A DNA stretch of 64,000 nt from Glycomyces artemisiae (GTDB taxonomy: Bacteria > Actinomycetota > Actinomycetes > Mycobacteriales > Micromonosporaceae), in assembly GCF_003002955.1 (NCBI RefSeq), contig NZ_PVTJ01000009.1, forward strand, positions 124,001-188,000. Reading direction: 5' to 3'. Made by a program: the position numbers and the translations under genes. How positions within the stretch are numbered: position 1 is the first letter of the stretch; each line of letters starts with the position of its first letter. The notes under the pieces were generated by a model that was given only the letters and a program-made list of their open reading frames with translations, was not told the DNA's origin and ran no database searches. This document shows, piece after piece, positions 41,508-50,746 of this stretch.

Positions 41508-44024
41508 ATGTCCTTCTCCAGCCCACGGCCCGCCGCGATCGGCATCGACTTCGGCACCTCCCATACGGTCGCGACCATCCGGCGCGCGGACGGGCGGGTC
41601 CACCAGCAGTTGTTCGACGGCTCGCCGCAACTGCCCTCCGCGGTGTTCATGAACGACGAGGGCGGACCGGTCGTCGGCGCCGACGCCGTCCACTCCGGAC
41701 GCCGCCGCCCCGACCGCTTCGAGCCCAACCCGAAGCGCCGCATCGACGACGAGTCGATCCTCCTCGGCGAGACCGAGATCCCCGTGACCAGCGTCATCGC
41801 CGCCGTCCTCTCCCGCGTCGCCCGCGAATGCGAACAGACCCTCGGCGCGCTCGGCCCCGTCACCGTCACCGTGCCCGCCGCCTGGGGTCCGACCCGCCGC
41901 CACGTCGTCGCCGACGCCGCCGCGGCGGCCGGCCTCGGCCAGGTCGACCTCGTCGCCGAACCCGTCGCCGCCGCCTCCTACTTCATGGAGACCCTCCGCG
42001 TCGACGTGCACCCCGGCAACGGCGTCGTCGTCTACGACCTCGGCGGCGGCACCTTCGACGCCACCGTCCTGCGCCGCAACGCGAACGGCTTCGACGTGCT
42101 CGCCGTCGACGGCGCCGACGACCTCGGCGGCCTCGACTTCGACCAGGCCCTCGCCGAGCACCTCGCCGCCACCGTCCAGCCCGACGACGAGCGCTGGCAG
42201 CGCCTGCTCCACCCGGTCGAGCCCGCCGACCTGCGCCACCGCACCGCGTTCATGGACGAAGTGCGCCAGGCCAAAGAGCGCCTGTCCCGCTCCACGACCA
42301 CCGACCTGACGATCCCGCTGCTGGACGTCGACACGCACCTGACCCGCGGCCAGCTCGAAGAGGTCTGCGCGCCCCTCGTGGCCCGCACCATCCGCGTCAC
42401 CCAAGGCGTGATCCGCGAATCAGGTCTCGCGAAGGAGCAGATCACCGCCCTGTTCCTCGTCGGCGCCGCCTCCCGCATGCCCCTGGTCGCCACCAAGCTC
42501 CACCGCGAGCTCGGCATCGCACCGGCCGCCATCGAGCAGCCCGAACTCGCCGTCTCCGAAGGCGGCCTGGTCGCCCAGCACACCATCTCGTCCCCGGTGA
42601 GCATCCCCAGCCCGGCCCTGCCCCCGCAGACCGCCGCCCCGCAGTCCGCTGTGCCGCAGCCGACCCCGGTCCTCCCGCCGCCCGCGCCGGACACCAACCA
42701 GACGATGCCCCTGATGCATCCCTCGGCGCCCCAGCCCACCCCGCAGGCCGTCCCGTCCCACCCGAGTCCGGTCACCCAGCCCGCCATGGCCGCGCCCCAG
42801 GGCCCGCCCCCCGTCCAGTACCCGCAGAGCCCCGCCTATCCTGCGCCGCAACCGGAATCGACGCCCTGGATCAAGTCGAAGCAGGGCCTGTCCGTCGTCG
42901 GCGCGGCCGCCGCGGTCGTGGTCCTCGCCCTCGCCGTCCTCATCGGTCTCCGCTACCTTCGCGACGACACCACCTCCGACCAGGCCGGAGGCTCGGACCC
43001 GCAGAGCGAGAACAGCAGCACCGAGGAGGACCAGAACGCCTCCTCCAACAACGGCGAGGACCAGAACAACGCCGAGGCCTCCGACGGGATCGTCCCGATC
43101 GCCGACGCCGTGACCGGCGACCTCGTCGGCGAGTTCCCGCAGGCCCACGTCGGCGCGGTCACCGCCGTCGAGACCGGCATGGCGAACAACGTCCCCGTGG
43201 CGATCACCGCCGGGGAGGACTACATCGTCCGCGTCTGGAACCTGGAGACCGGCGAGAAGGCCGGCGAGTTCCGCGGCCACTCCGACACGCTCGACGTGCT
43301 CATGGCCTTCGAGTACGAGGGCCGGACCCTGGTCTTCTCGCGCGACTACGGGACCGAGGCCGTCTGGTACGCCGACGACCCCGAGCACCCGCTCGCCACC
43401 CGCGACGCGTCCTACAGCACGGTCTACTGGGCCGGGGTGTGGGACGGCGTGCCCGCCTACATGACCGACTACGAGGTCGTGCAGCTCGTCAACGGCCAGG
43501 CGATCGCCGACGTGTCCACCGGGTACGCCGACTTCACGCAGATCGAGGACGTCGACGGCACCCTCCGCCAGGTCGGCGTGTCCGAGAACCGGGTCTTCGT
43601 CAACGACCTCGCCACCGGCGAGGCCACCACCGGCACCTTCGACCAGCTCGCCTACGACGTCACCGCCTTCGCCGCGGGCGGCGCCGCCGGGAAGGCCCTC
43701 GGCCTCACCGTCACCGCGAACGGCTCCGTCCAGGGCTGGCACCTCGCCGCCGCCGAGCCGTACGGCACGCCCGGGATGGAGCTCGCCCAGGCCGTCACGC
43801 GCGCATGGATCGTGGAGCTCCAGAGCGAGGCCACCGGGCTCCTCCAAGGCGACCAGGGCCTGAGCCTGCACGACCTGGAGGACGGCACCCAGATCGGCGA
43901 GCTGTTCGCCCCGCACACCGGCGAAGACCTCCTCCAGGACACCGCGGTGACCGAGGTGACCGGCCACCCGGTGGCCGTCACCGGCTCCATGGGCGGCGAC
44001 GTCCAGGTCTGGTCCCTCGAATAG
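41508..44024 (+). CDS. membrane-anchored Hsp70-family protein with WD40-like repeat tail
   Basis: An 838-residue protein. Residues 1 to about 360 form an Hsp70/actin-type ATPase (phosphate loop IGIDFGTSHTVA at 11-22, VYDLGGGTFDATV at 175-187, late LVGAASRMPLV) without the usual peptide-binding domain. A Pro/Gln-rich linker (about 365-455) leads to one membrane helix (about 461-487), an Asn/Glu/Asp-rich spacer, and a C-terminal beta-propeller-like region (about 540-838) with WD40-like blades (DYIVRVWNLETGEKAGEFRGHSD). The ATPase would be cytoplasmic and the propeller outside. Actinobacteria have several such fused Hsp70-like proteins; their role is unknown. Transcribed alone, divergent from the kinase, ended by a strong hairpin. 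Confidence 0.85.
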   Translation: MSFSSPRPAAIGIDFGTSHTVATIRRADGRVHQQLFDGSPQLPSAVFMNDEGGPVVGADAVHSGRRRPDRFEPNPKRRIDDESILLGETEIPVTSVIAAVLSRVARECEQTLGALGPVTVTVPAAWGPTRRHVVADAAAAAGLGQVDLVAEPVAAASYFMETLRVDVHPGNGVVVYDLGGGTFDATVLRRNANGFDVLAVDGADDLGGLDFDQALAEHLAATVQPDDERWQRLLHPVEPADLRHRTAFMDEVRQAKERLSRSTTTDLTIPLLDVDTHLTRGQLEEVCAPLVARTIRVTQGVIRESGLAKEQITALFLVGAASRMPLVATKLHRELGIAPAAIEQPELAVSEGGLVAQHTISSPVSIPSPALPPQTAAPQSAVPQPTPVLPPPAPDTNQTMPLMHPSAPQPTPQAVPSHPSPVTQPAMAAPQGPPPVQYPQSPAYPAPQPESTPWIKSKQGLSVVGAAAAVVVLALAVLIGLRYLRDDTTSDQAGGSDPQSENSSTEEDQNASSNNGEDQNNAEASDGIVPIADAVTGDLVGEFPQAHVGAVTAVETGMANNVPVAITAGEDYIVRVWNLETGEKAGEFRGHSDTLDVLMAFEYEGRTLVFSRDYGTEAVWYADDPEHPLATRDASYSTVYWAGVWDGVPAYMTDYEVVQLVNGQAIADVSTGYADFTQIEDVDGTLRQVGVSENRVFVNDLATGEATTGTFDQLAYDVTAFAAGGAAGKALGLTVTANGSVQGWHLAAAEPYGTPGMELAQAVTRAWIVELQSEATGLLQGDQGLSLHDLEDGTQIGELFAPHTGEDLLQDTAVTEVTGHPVAVTGSMGGDVQVWSLE

Positions 44025-44027
44025 CGC

Positions 44028-44060
44028 GAAGGGCGCGGCGGGACTCCCGCCGCGCCCTTC
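44028..44060. terminator. bidirectional hairpin terminator
   Basis: Perfect 15-bp stem (44028-44042 with 44046-44060) and ACT loop between the convergent Hsp70-fusion and GH13 genes, within 10 bases of each stop. Confidence 0.8.
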
Positions 44061-44069
44061 CCTCACCGC

Positions 44070-45713
44070 CTAATCCCGCTTGAGCCACACGGTCGTCTCG
44101 CCCGGCAGCTCGCCCGAGTCGAAGGGGCCGCTCGACAGCAGCGGCGTGCCCTCGGGCAGCGGCAGCGTCTCCTTCCCGAAGTTGGCCACGGCCTCCCAGC
44201 CGTTCGCGCGCCGCACGTGCAGCACGTCCGGGGCGGGGTAGCGCACCCACTCCAGCGTCTCGTCGGACTGGAGCTCCCGCCGCAGCTCCAGCGCCCGCCG
44301 GTACAGCGACAGCGTCGAGGCCGCGTCGCCGTCCTCGGCCTCCACCGAGACCTTCCCGAACCAGTCCGGCTGCGGCAGATGCGCAGGGCCCGAACCGAAT
44401 CCGAACGACGGGCCCTCCACGGTCCACGGGATCGGCACGCGGCAGCCGTCGCGGCCCACATCCACCCCCGGGCTGCGGAAGAACGTCGGGTCCTGCCGCG
44501 CCTCGTCGGGGATCGTCGCGACCTCCCCGAGGCCCAGCTCCTCGCCCTGGTACAGGTACGCCGACCCCGGCAGCGCGAGCATGAGCAGCGTCGCGGCCCG
44601 CGCCCGGCGCAGGCCCTGCGCCGCGTCCAGCTCCGGATCGGTCCCGCGCGACAGCAGCCACGCCCGGTTGTACTTGCGCGGCTCGTCCCCGTTGGGCGGC
44701 AGGCCGTACCGGGTCGCGTGGCGCACCACGTCGTGGTTGGAGAACACCCACGTCGTGGAGGACCCCGACGCCGCGGCCTGCTCCAGGTTCTCGGTGATGA
44801 TGCCCCGGAACGCCGCCGCGTCGAAGTCCGCTTCGAGCAGGTCGAAGTTGAACGCCTGGCCCAGGCCCGCGGCGCTGGCGTAGCGGGCCCGGCGCGAGGC
44901 CGGGTTGACCCACGCCTCGGCGACGGCGATGCGCGGCGGGTCGTACTCGTCGAACACCGCGCGCCAGCCGGTGTAGATGTCGTGGACCTCGTCGCGGTCC
45001 CACAGCGGGTGCAGGCCGGTGGCCTTGTCCATCGCGTCGAGCTGCGCCTGCGACGGCAGGTCCGCGGGGAGGTCCTTCGCGAGCGCGTGCGCGACGTCGA
45101 CGCGGAAGCCGTCCACGCCCCGGTCGGACCAGAACCGCAGGGTCTTCAGGAAGTCCGCGCGCACTTCTTCGTTGTGCCAGTTGAAGTCCGGCTGCTCGGG
45201 CGCGAACAGGTGCAGGTACCACTGGCCGTCGCCGACCGCGGTCCACGCCGGGCCGCCGAACATCGAGACCCAGTCGGCGGGCGGCAGCTCGCCGTTCTCG
45301 CCGAGGCCGTCGCGGAAGACGTACCGGTCGCGCTCGGGCGACCCCTTCGGGGCGGCGAGGGCGGCCTGGAACCACTCGTGGCGGTTCGAGGAGTGGTTCG
45401 GGACGATGTCCACGATGAGCTTGATGCCCGCCCCGTGGAGGGCCGCGACCATCGCGTCGAAGTCGTCGAGGGTGCCCAGGCGCGGGTCGACGTTCCGGTA
45501 GTCGTCCACGTCGTAGCCGCCGTCGGCGAGCGCCGACGGGTAGAACGGGCTGAGCCACACGGCGTCGACGCCGAGCCGCGCGAGGTAGTCCGTGCGCGAG
45601 GTGATGCCGGGCAGGTCGCCGATGCCGTCGCCGTTCGCGTCGGCGAAGCTGCGCGGGTAGATCTGGTAGACGGTGGCCTGGCGCCACCAGTCGGCGCCGG
45701 TCTGAGCAGCCAT
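44070..45713 (-). CDS. GH13 alpha-glucosidase (oligo-1,6-glucosidase-like)
   Basis: A 547-residue cytoplasmic enzyme that splits alpha-linked gluco-oligosaccharides. GH13 marks: WWRQATVYQIYPRSF at the start, DIVPNHSS (region I), nucleophile D206 in GFRVDVAHA (region II), acid/base E266 in VAEAWV (region III) and D328 in FSNHDVVRH (region IV), plus a C-terminal beta domain. The Val after D206 is the residue linked to alpha-1,6 preference in bacillary enzymes, but this is only a hint. GAAAGG precedes the ATG. Divergent from a ROK regulator across an AT-rich operator, so induction by an alpha-glucoside is likely. Confidence 0.92.
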   Translation of the reverse strand: MAAQTGADWWRQATVYQIYPRSFADANGDGIGDLPGITSRTDYLARLGVDAVWLSPFYPSALADGGYDVDDYRNVDPRLGTLDDFDAMVAALHGAGIKLIVDIVPNHSSNRHEWFQAALAAPKGSPERDRYVFRDGLGENGELPPADWVSMFGGPAWTAVGDGQWYLHLFAPEQPDFNWHNEEVRADFLKTLRFWSDRGVDGFRVDVAHALAKDLPADLPSQAQLDAMDKATGLHPLWDRDEVHDIYTGWRAVFDEYDPPRIAVAEAWVNPASRRARYASAAGLGQAFNFDLLEADFDAAAFRGIITENLEQAAASGSSTTWVFSNHDVVRHATRYGLPPNGDEPRKYNRAWLLSRGTDPELDAAQGLRRARAATLLMLALPGSAYLYQGEELGLGEVATIPDEARQDPTFFRSPGVDVGRDGCRVPIPWTVEGPSFGFGSGPAHLPQPDWFGKVSVEAEDGDAASTLSLYRRALELRRELQSDETLEWVRYPAPDVLHVRRANGWEAVANFGKETLPLPEGTPLLSSGPFDSGELPGETTVWLKRD

Positions 45714-45769
45714 CTTGGGTGCCTTTCGGTGGTGGTGGGCCGCGCCGGGGCGCGGGCCGGAATGATCGC

Positions 45770-45800
45770 GTGATTAAATCTAGTACCAAAATCAAATCAC
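45770..45800. promoter_or_regulatory. AT-rich inverted repeat, likely ROK operator
   Basis: GTGATT (45770-45775) and AATCAC (45795-45800) flank an AT-rich core containing TAGTACC in the gap between the GH13 and ROK genes. In this GC-rich genome such a patch stands out. CATACT (45807-45812) is a candidate -10 for the ROK gene. Confidence 0.6.
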
Positions 45801-45829
45801 CCAAGCCATACTGAGGCAGCGAAGGCGAG

Positions 45830-47053
45830 GTGTCAAGACCTGTGACGGAAACCGAAGACCGGACCCACCCGCAGCGGCGCGCGAACGCCGCGGCGGTCCT
45901 GGACCGCGCCTGGGACTGCGCGGCGTTCACCGCGAGCGACGTGATCGCCGCGACGGGCCTGACCCGCTCGACGGTGATCGCCCTGTGCGACGAGCTCGTC
46001 GACCGCGGCTGGCTCGCCGAGCTCCCCAACGCCCGCGCCGCTGGAAGCGAGTACCGCAAGGGCCGCCCCGCCCGCCGCTACGAGCTGCGCGCCGACGCGG
46101 GGACCGTCCTCGGCGTGGACGCCGGCCAGCACTGCATCACCGCCACCGCCGCCGACCTCCGCGGCCGCGAGCTCGCCCGCGCCCACCGCGACGTCGACCC
46201 CGACGGCGACGACCCGGCCGCGCGCCTCGCCGTCGCCGACGCGACGATCGCCGAAGCCCTCGACCGCGCCGGCGCCCTGCCCGAATCCGTCCTCTGCATC
46301 ACCGTCGGCGTCCCCGCCCCCACCGACCTCGACGGCGCCTCGCCCGAAGGCGAGCGGCGCTTCTGGGCCCGCATGAACCCCGGCTACGCCGCGCACTTCC
46401 GCGGCCGCGGCTGGCGCACCGAGGTCGAGAACGACGCGAACCTGGCCGCGCTCGCCGAAGGCGCGCACGGCGCGGGCGCGGGCGCCTCCTCGTACATCGC
46501 GCTCGTCTCGGGCGAGCGCTTCGGCGCTGGCTACGTCGTGGACGGCCACCTCGTGCGCGGCCGCTCCGGCGCGGCGGGGGAGCTGCGGCTGCTCACCCTC
46601 GTCGAAGGCGTCGGCTCGACCCACGGCATCGGGAACCTGCTGCGCCGCTGGGCCCTCGAAGCCCGCGCCGCGGGCACCGCCGACTCGGGCAGCCCGATCA
46701 TGACCGCCCCCGCCGAGTCCCTCGGCGCCGAACTCGTCCTCGCCGCCGCCGCGGCCGGGGACCCGGCCGCGCTCGGCCTCGCCGAGCGGATGGCCGAGCG
46801 GCTCGCGCGGATCTGCGCGGTCCTCGGCGGCCTGCTCGACGTGGAGCGGATCGTCCTCGCCGGCGCGGTCGCCGCGTCGCTCGACCCGGTCCTCAAGCGC
46901 GCGGCCGAGCGCCTCGGCGAACTCGCCCACCCGCCCGGGCCCGAACTGGTGGCCTCCACGCTCGGCGGCGGGGTCGTCAGCCTCGGCGCGGTCGCCCGCG
47001 CCCTGGAGGTCGTCAGGTCCGATGCCCTCGACCTCGAACCGTTGCGGCCCTAA
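45830..47053 (+). CDS. ROK family transcriptional regulator
   Basis: A 407-residue regulator: N-terminal winged helix (about 15-60: ASDVIAATGLTRSTVIALCDELVDRGWL) and a ROK sugar-kinase-like body (LGVDAGQHCITATAADLRG; VENDANLAALAEGAHG; then a Gly-rich end). The ROK metal-site cysteines (CxCGxxGC) are missing, as in many regulator members that no longer bind zinc. Start: GTG at 45830 after GAAGGCGAGG; an in-frame GTG at 45842 is possible. Divergent from the alpha-glucosidase gene, which it likely represses until a glucose-related sugar binds. Confidence 0.9.
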   Translation: MSRPVTETEDRTHPQRRANAAAVLDRAWDCAAFTASDVIAATGLTRSTVIALCDELVDRGWLAELPNARAAGSEYRKGRPARRYELRADAGTVLGVDAGQHCITATAADLRGRELARAHRDVDPDGDDPAARLAVADATIAEALDRAGALPESVLCITVGVPAPTDLDGASPEGERRFWARMNPGYAAHFRGRGWRTEVENDANLAALAEGAHGAGAGASSYIALVSGERFGAGYVVDGHLVRGRSGAAGELRLLTLVEGVGSTHGIGNLLRRWALEARAAGTADSGSPIMTAPAESLGAELVLAAAAAGDPAALGLAERMAERLARICAVLGGLLDVERIVLAGAVAASLDPVLKRAAERLGELAHPPGPELVASTLGGGVVSLGAVARALEVVRSDALDLEPLRP

Positions 47054-48252
47054 CGGATCGACGCCACCAGCTTCGAGTAGTCGCCGAACGCCGCGTCCAC
47101 CATGTCCGCGTCGAGGCCGTACCGCTCCAGCGAGTACTCGTGGTTGCGGCGCATGCCGGGCCGCGCGAGCACGTCGTCGAGGTTCCCCTCCTCGCGGTGG
47201 CTCCAGCGCAGGCCCAGGCGCTCGAAGATGCGGGGGAGCTGCCCGTACGGGTCGGCGGTGAGCGCGTGGTACGACACGTCGACCATCCGCTCCGGCGGGA
47301 TGTCCAGGCGCGACATGCGGCCCTGCTCGACCATCCACGACAGCGAGTCGAGCCATTCGCGGCCGATCGCGTAGGTGTCGTAGTGCCGGTTGCACAGCGC
47401 CGTCCCGGTCTCCACAAGAGAGCACCAGGACCCCATGACGGTCTGCGGGTCGCGGTGCGTCCACAGGATGTGCGCGTCGGGGAAGACCTTGAGGAGCGCG
47501 TCCAGGTTGTAGAGGTGGAACGGGGACTTGAGGACCCAGCGGCGGGTCCGGTCGCCGGTCTGGAGCACCTGGAGGAACTGCTTGAGGTACCGGTAGTCCG
47601 GCACGAAGTCGCGCTTCGCGAGCCACTCCCGGTAGCCGTTGAGCTTGAACCGCGTGCCCCACTGGAGGCCGTGCGGGAGCGCGAGCACGCACTCCTCGGG
47701 GGTCTCGGCGGTGCTGGGGTGGATGGTCTCCCAGATCGGGGTGATCACGTTGACCGCGGCCGAGATCCGGCGGGCCTTCTTCAGGCGCTGCTCGCGCAGC
47801 TTCGGGTCGATGTCGAACCGGTCGGCGTGGTGGAACTCCCACATCATCGGCGCCCGGTTGCCGTCCGGCGCGGCGATGACCTTGTGCGCCAGCGTGGTCG
47901 CGGTCCGCGGGAGCCCCACGACCACGATCGGCCGGTCGATCGGCTGGTGCGCGATCTCGGGGTGCTCGGCGTGGAGGCGCTTGATCCGCAGCCGGTTCTC
48001 CATGCGCATCTGGAGCTCCGAGACCGTCGCGGTCCAGCCGAGGTACGAGATGTCGCGGACCTTCGCGAAGCGGCGCATCAGGTCCCGGTAGTCCTCGATG
48101 AACGCGGGGTCGATGTCGGCGCTCGCCCCCGCGGCCTGCTCCGCCTTCGCCACCGCCTGCTCGAAGGCCTTGTCCGGGTTGCGGACCGCCCTGGCGAGGG
48201 CGGGGGACATGACGGTGTTCAGGGGTTTGACCCAACCGGCGACGCGGCGCAT
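47050..48252 (-). CDS. PAPS-dependent sulfotransferase family protein (second copy)
   Basis: A 400-residue paralogue of the protein at 15957. The 5'-phosphosulfate loop GLPRTATT is at 113-120, the ILWTHRDPQTVMGSW region and the C-terminal MVDAAFGDYSKL end are shared. The ATG follows GAGAGGACG, again like its paralogue. It overlaps the end of the ROK gene by four bases (convergent). The two copies differ in the N-terminal helices and middle part, so they probably act on different acceptors. Substrate unknown; sulfolipid or glycan sulfation are options. Confidence 0.88.
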   Translation of the reverse strand: MRRVAGWVKPLNTVMSPALARAVRNPDKAFEQAVAKAEQAAGASADIDPAFIEDYRDLMRRFAKVRDISYLGWTATVSELQMRMENRLRIKRLHAEHPEIAHQPIDRPIVVVGLPRTATTLAHKVIAAPDGNRAPMMWEFHHADRFDIDPKLREQRLKKARRISAAVNVITPIWETIHPSTAETPEECVLALPHGLQWGTRFKLNGYREWLAKRDFVPDYRYLKQFLQVLQTGDRTRRWVLKSPFHLYNLDALLKVFPDAHILWTHRDPQTVMGSWCSLVETGTALCNRHYDTYAIGREWLDSLSWMVEQGRMSRLDIPPERMVDVSYHALTADPYGQLPRIFERLGLRWSHREEGNLDDVLARPGMRRNHEYSLERYGLDADMVDAAFGDYSKLVASIR

Positions 48253-48333
48253 AGGGGTACGTCCTCTCGGGGCAGTGGACCGAACGCGAGCCAGTCTCTC
48301 ACGACCGGCCCGCGGGGACGTTTCGGGCGCGTC

Positions 48334-49263
48334 TCAGACCCGTTCCCTCGGCAGCGGCGGGGCCTGCGGGAACGGGGCCGCCGCCGCGGGCGCGGCCTTG
48401 CGCCGCTTCGCGCGCCACCGCAGCGGCACCAGCACCGCCGTGAACCCGAGCGCGACCAGCGGCAGGAACGGCAGGATCACGCCGACCGCCACCGACAGCC
48501 CCACGACCAGGGCCAGCGCCCCGTCGAAGCCCATCACGAGCCCGTCCCAGAACGAGTCCGGCCCGGTGTAGCCCGCCTCCGCGCGCTCCTGGTACGGCGC
48601 GGTCACCGTGAAGTCGATGGTGGACAGCGCGATCCGGTCCTCCAGGTCCGCGAGCTGCTGCTGGAGCGAAGCGAGCTCGCCCTCCCGCGTCGCCAGCTCG
48701 GACTCCAGGTCCAGGATCGCGATCACCGAGTCCGCGTCGGCGAGGAGCTGGCGCACGCGGTCGACGCTGGCGCTCTTGGTCGCGATGTACGACTCCAGGT
48801 CCACCACCGCCTCGGTCACGTCCTCAGTGGTCACCGACCGGCTCACCTCGGTCTCCGCGAGCGCGGTCAGCCCGTCCATGGCCTCCTGGAAGTGCTCCGA
48901 CGGAATGCGCATCGTCAGCCGCGCGGTGCCCGCGACGCCGTCGTCCGTGGCGGTGAGGTCCCGCTCGTCGGCGGTGACGTACCCGCCGAACGACTCGGCG
49001 AGGTCCCACACGTCCTCGGCCACCCGGTCCGGGTCGGGGTCCTCGACGTCGAGCGCCGACTCGTACACCACGGCCCGCTCACCGGCGCTGACCTGCGGAT
49101 CGGCGATACCAGTGCCCTCGGTGCCTTCGGCGGCGCCCTCGTCGACGGCGACGCCGCCGTCCGCGCCGTCCGCCGCCTCGTCCGACCCGCCGCCCGCGTC
49201 CGAGCAGCCGAAGAGGAGCAGCGCCGCCGCGGCGGCCACAATGGATATCCTGAAAGTGCGCAT
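48334..49263 (-). CDS. DUF4349-type lipoprotein
   Basis: A 309-residue exported lipoprotein. The signal peptide ends in a lipobox (LLLFGC, cysteine near 20). An acidic low-complexity spacer follows, then the DUF4349 body with a long coiled coil (about 150-205: LLADADSVIAILDLESELATREGELASLQQQLADLED) and a C-terminal membrane helix (GLSVAVGVILPFLPLVALGFTAVLV) ending in a basic Pro/Ala-rich tail. So it is tethered at both ends. GAGG precedes the ATG. Role unknown; the domain is common in actinobacterial and firmicute envelopes. Confidence 0.83.
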   Translation of the reverse strand: MRTFRISIVAAAAALLLFGCSDAGGGSDEAADGADGGVAVDEGAAEGTEGTGIADPQVSAGERAVVYESALDVEDPDPDRVAEDVWDLAESFGGYVTADERDLTATDDGVAGTARLTMRIPSEHFQEAMDGLTALAETEVSRSVTTEDVTEAVVDLESYIATKSASVDRVRQLLADADSVIAILDLESELATREGELASLQQQLADLEDRIALSTIDFTVTAPYQERAEAGYTGPDSFWDGLVMGFDGALALVVGLSVAVGVILPFLPLVALGFTAVLVPLRWRAKRRKAAPAAAAPFPQAPPLPRERV

Positions 49264-49444
49264 GTGCTGCCTCGCAAAGGGGTAGGAGGGGTGGCGGCCA
49301 GGGATCCGCCGCCGCTTCCAACGATCCTCGCGGTGCGTCACGGTCCGGGAACGAACCGCTATCGGTCGGGAGGGATCCGACATCGCTCCGGATACTGTTG
49401 CCATAGACTTGCAATAAGCGCCGCCACCGAACCGAGGAGCACCA

Positions 49445-49993
49445 GTGACCGCCAGCGACCCGAGCACCGGACCGAACCCGGGCGACACCGGCACCGTCCG
49501 GCCGATCGTCCACTACGGGGACCCGGTGCTCCACCGCGCGTGCAGGCCCGTCGAGGACTTCGACGACGCGCTGGCGTCCCTCGTCGAGGACATGTTCGCG
49601 AGCATGTACGCCGCCAACGGGGTCGGCCTGGCCGCCAACCAGATCGGCGTCGACGCCCGCGTCTTCGTCCTCGACTGCGAGGACGCCGACGGCGAGCGCA
49701 CCGTGGCCGCGGTCGTCAACCCCGTCCTCATCCTGCCCCCGCCGCCGCGCGACCTCATGGTCGGCGACGAGGGCTGCCTCTCGGTCCCCGGCCCGTTCAC
49801 CGACACCCCGCGCGCCTCCACCGCCGCCGTCGAGGGCTTCGACCCGGCCGGGAACCCGATCCGCATCGACGGCACCGGCACCCTCGCCCGCTGCCTCCAG
49901 CACGAGACCGACCACCTCGAAGGCACCGTCTACGTCGACCGCCTCCCCGCCAAGACCCGCAAGCGCCTCCTCTCGGAAGCGGGCCTGCGCTGA
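49445..49993 (+). CDS. def: peptide deformylase
   Basis: A 182-residue metalloenzyme that removes the formyl group from new proteins. All three motifs are present: GVGLAANQIG (59-68), EGCLS with metal ligand C111, and HETDH with H153, E154 and H157. The first 18 residues form a disordered extension. GTG start after GAGGAG. A GATACT box (49391-49396) is the likely promoter. The lack of fmt or other translation genes beside it suggests one of several deformylases in this genome. Confidence 0.95.
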   Translation: MTASDPSTGPNPGDTGTVRPIVHYGDPVLHRACRPVEDFDDALASLVEDMFASMYAANGVGLAANQIGVDARVFVLDCEDADGERTVAAVVNPVLILPPPPRDLMVGDEGCLSVPGPFTDTPRASTAAVEGFDPAGNPIRIDGTGTLARCLQHETDHLEGTVYVDRLPAKTRKRLLSEAGLR

Positions 49994-50024
49994 GGTGTCG
50001 CACCCCTCGGGCACCATCGGTCCC

Positions 50025-50642
50025 ATGCGATACGAGGAAGTGAAGGCCGACCTGCGTGCGGCTTACGACGCCGGCGCCGACGACCGCGCGGGCATGGACG
50101 ACGCCCCCTGGAAGCGCGCCGAGCGCGCCCGCTTCGCCGCCCACCTGCGCGAGGCCGGAGCGAAGTCCCTTTTGGAGATCGGTGCGGGCCACGGGGTCAG
50201 CGGCCGCGCCTTCGCCGACGACGGTTTCGCGGTCACCTGCACCGACCTCTCGCCCGCGCTCGTCGCCCACTGCCGCGCGAACGGGCTCGACGCCCGCGTC
50301 ATGGACTTCGCGCACCTCGACTTCCCCGACGGCGCCTTCGACGCCGTCTTCGGTATGAACTGCCTGCTGCACGTGCCGAAAGCGGAGCTGCCCGGCGTCC
50401 TCGACGGCATCGCCCGCGTCCTCGCCCCCGGCGGCCTGCTCTACTGGGGACAGTACGGCGGCGAGGACTCCGAAGGGGTCTGGGACGGCGACGCGTACGA
50501 GCCGAAGCGGTACTTCTCGTTCTTCACCGCCGACGCGATCGAGCGCCTCGCCCGGGAGCACTTCGACCTCGTGGAAGCCGTCCACCTGCCGATCGACCGC
50601 GGCATCGACCAGTACCAGGGCCTCGTCCTCCGCAAGCCCTGA
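50025..50642 (+). CDS. class I SAM-dependent methyltransferase
   Basis: A 205-residue methyltransferase with the Rossmann motif I LLEIGAGHGVSG (about 49-60), motif II region CTDLSP, and motif IV-like FDAVFGMNCLLHVP. The ATG at 50025 (MRYEEVKADL) is preferred over an ATG-type frame start at 49995 that would overlap the deformylase end closely. No Shine-Dalgarno is seen; the upstream 31 bases hold a CACCAT hexamer seven bases from the ATG. The methyl acceptor is unknown. Confidence 0.87.
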   Translation: MRYEEVKADLRAAYDAGADDRAGMDDAPWKRAERARFAAHLREAGAKSLLEIGAGHGVSGRAFADDGFAVTCTDLSPALVAHCRANGLDARVMDFAHLDFPDGAFDAVFGMNCLLHVPKAELPGVLDGIARVLAPGGLLYWGQYGGEDSEGVWDGDAYEPKRYFSFFTADAIERLAREHFDLVEAVHLPIDRGIDQYQGLVLRKP

Positions 50643-50746
50643 GCCGCAACGGCACCTGAACGGGTCTGGGCAAGGGCGCCGATCCGGCTCTATCCTCGGC
50701 TCAGGCCGCCTCGGCGCGGCCCCAGGGCCCGGAAGGGGGATGCGCG

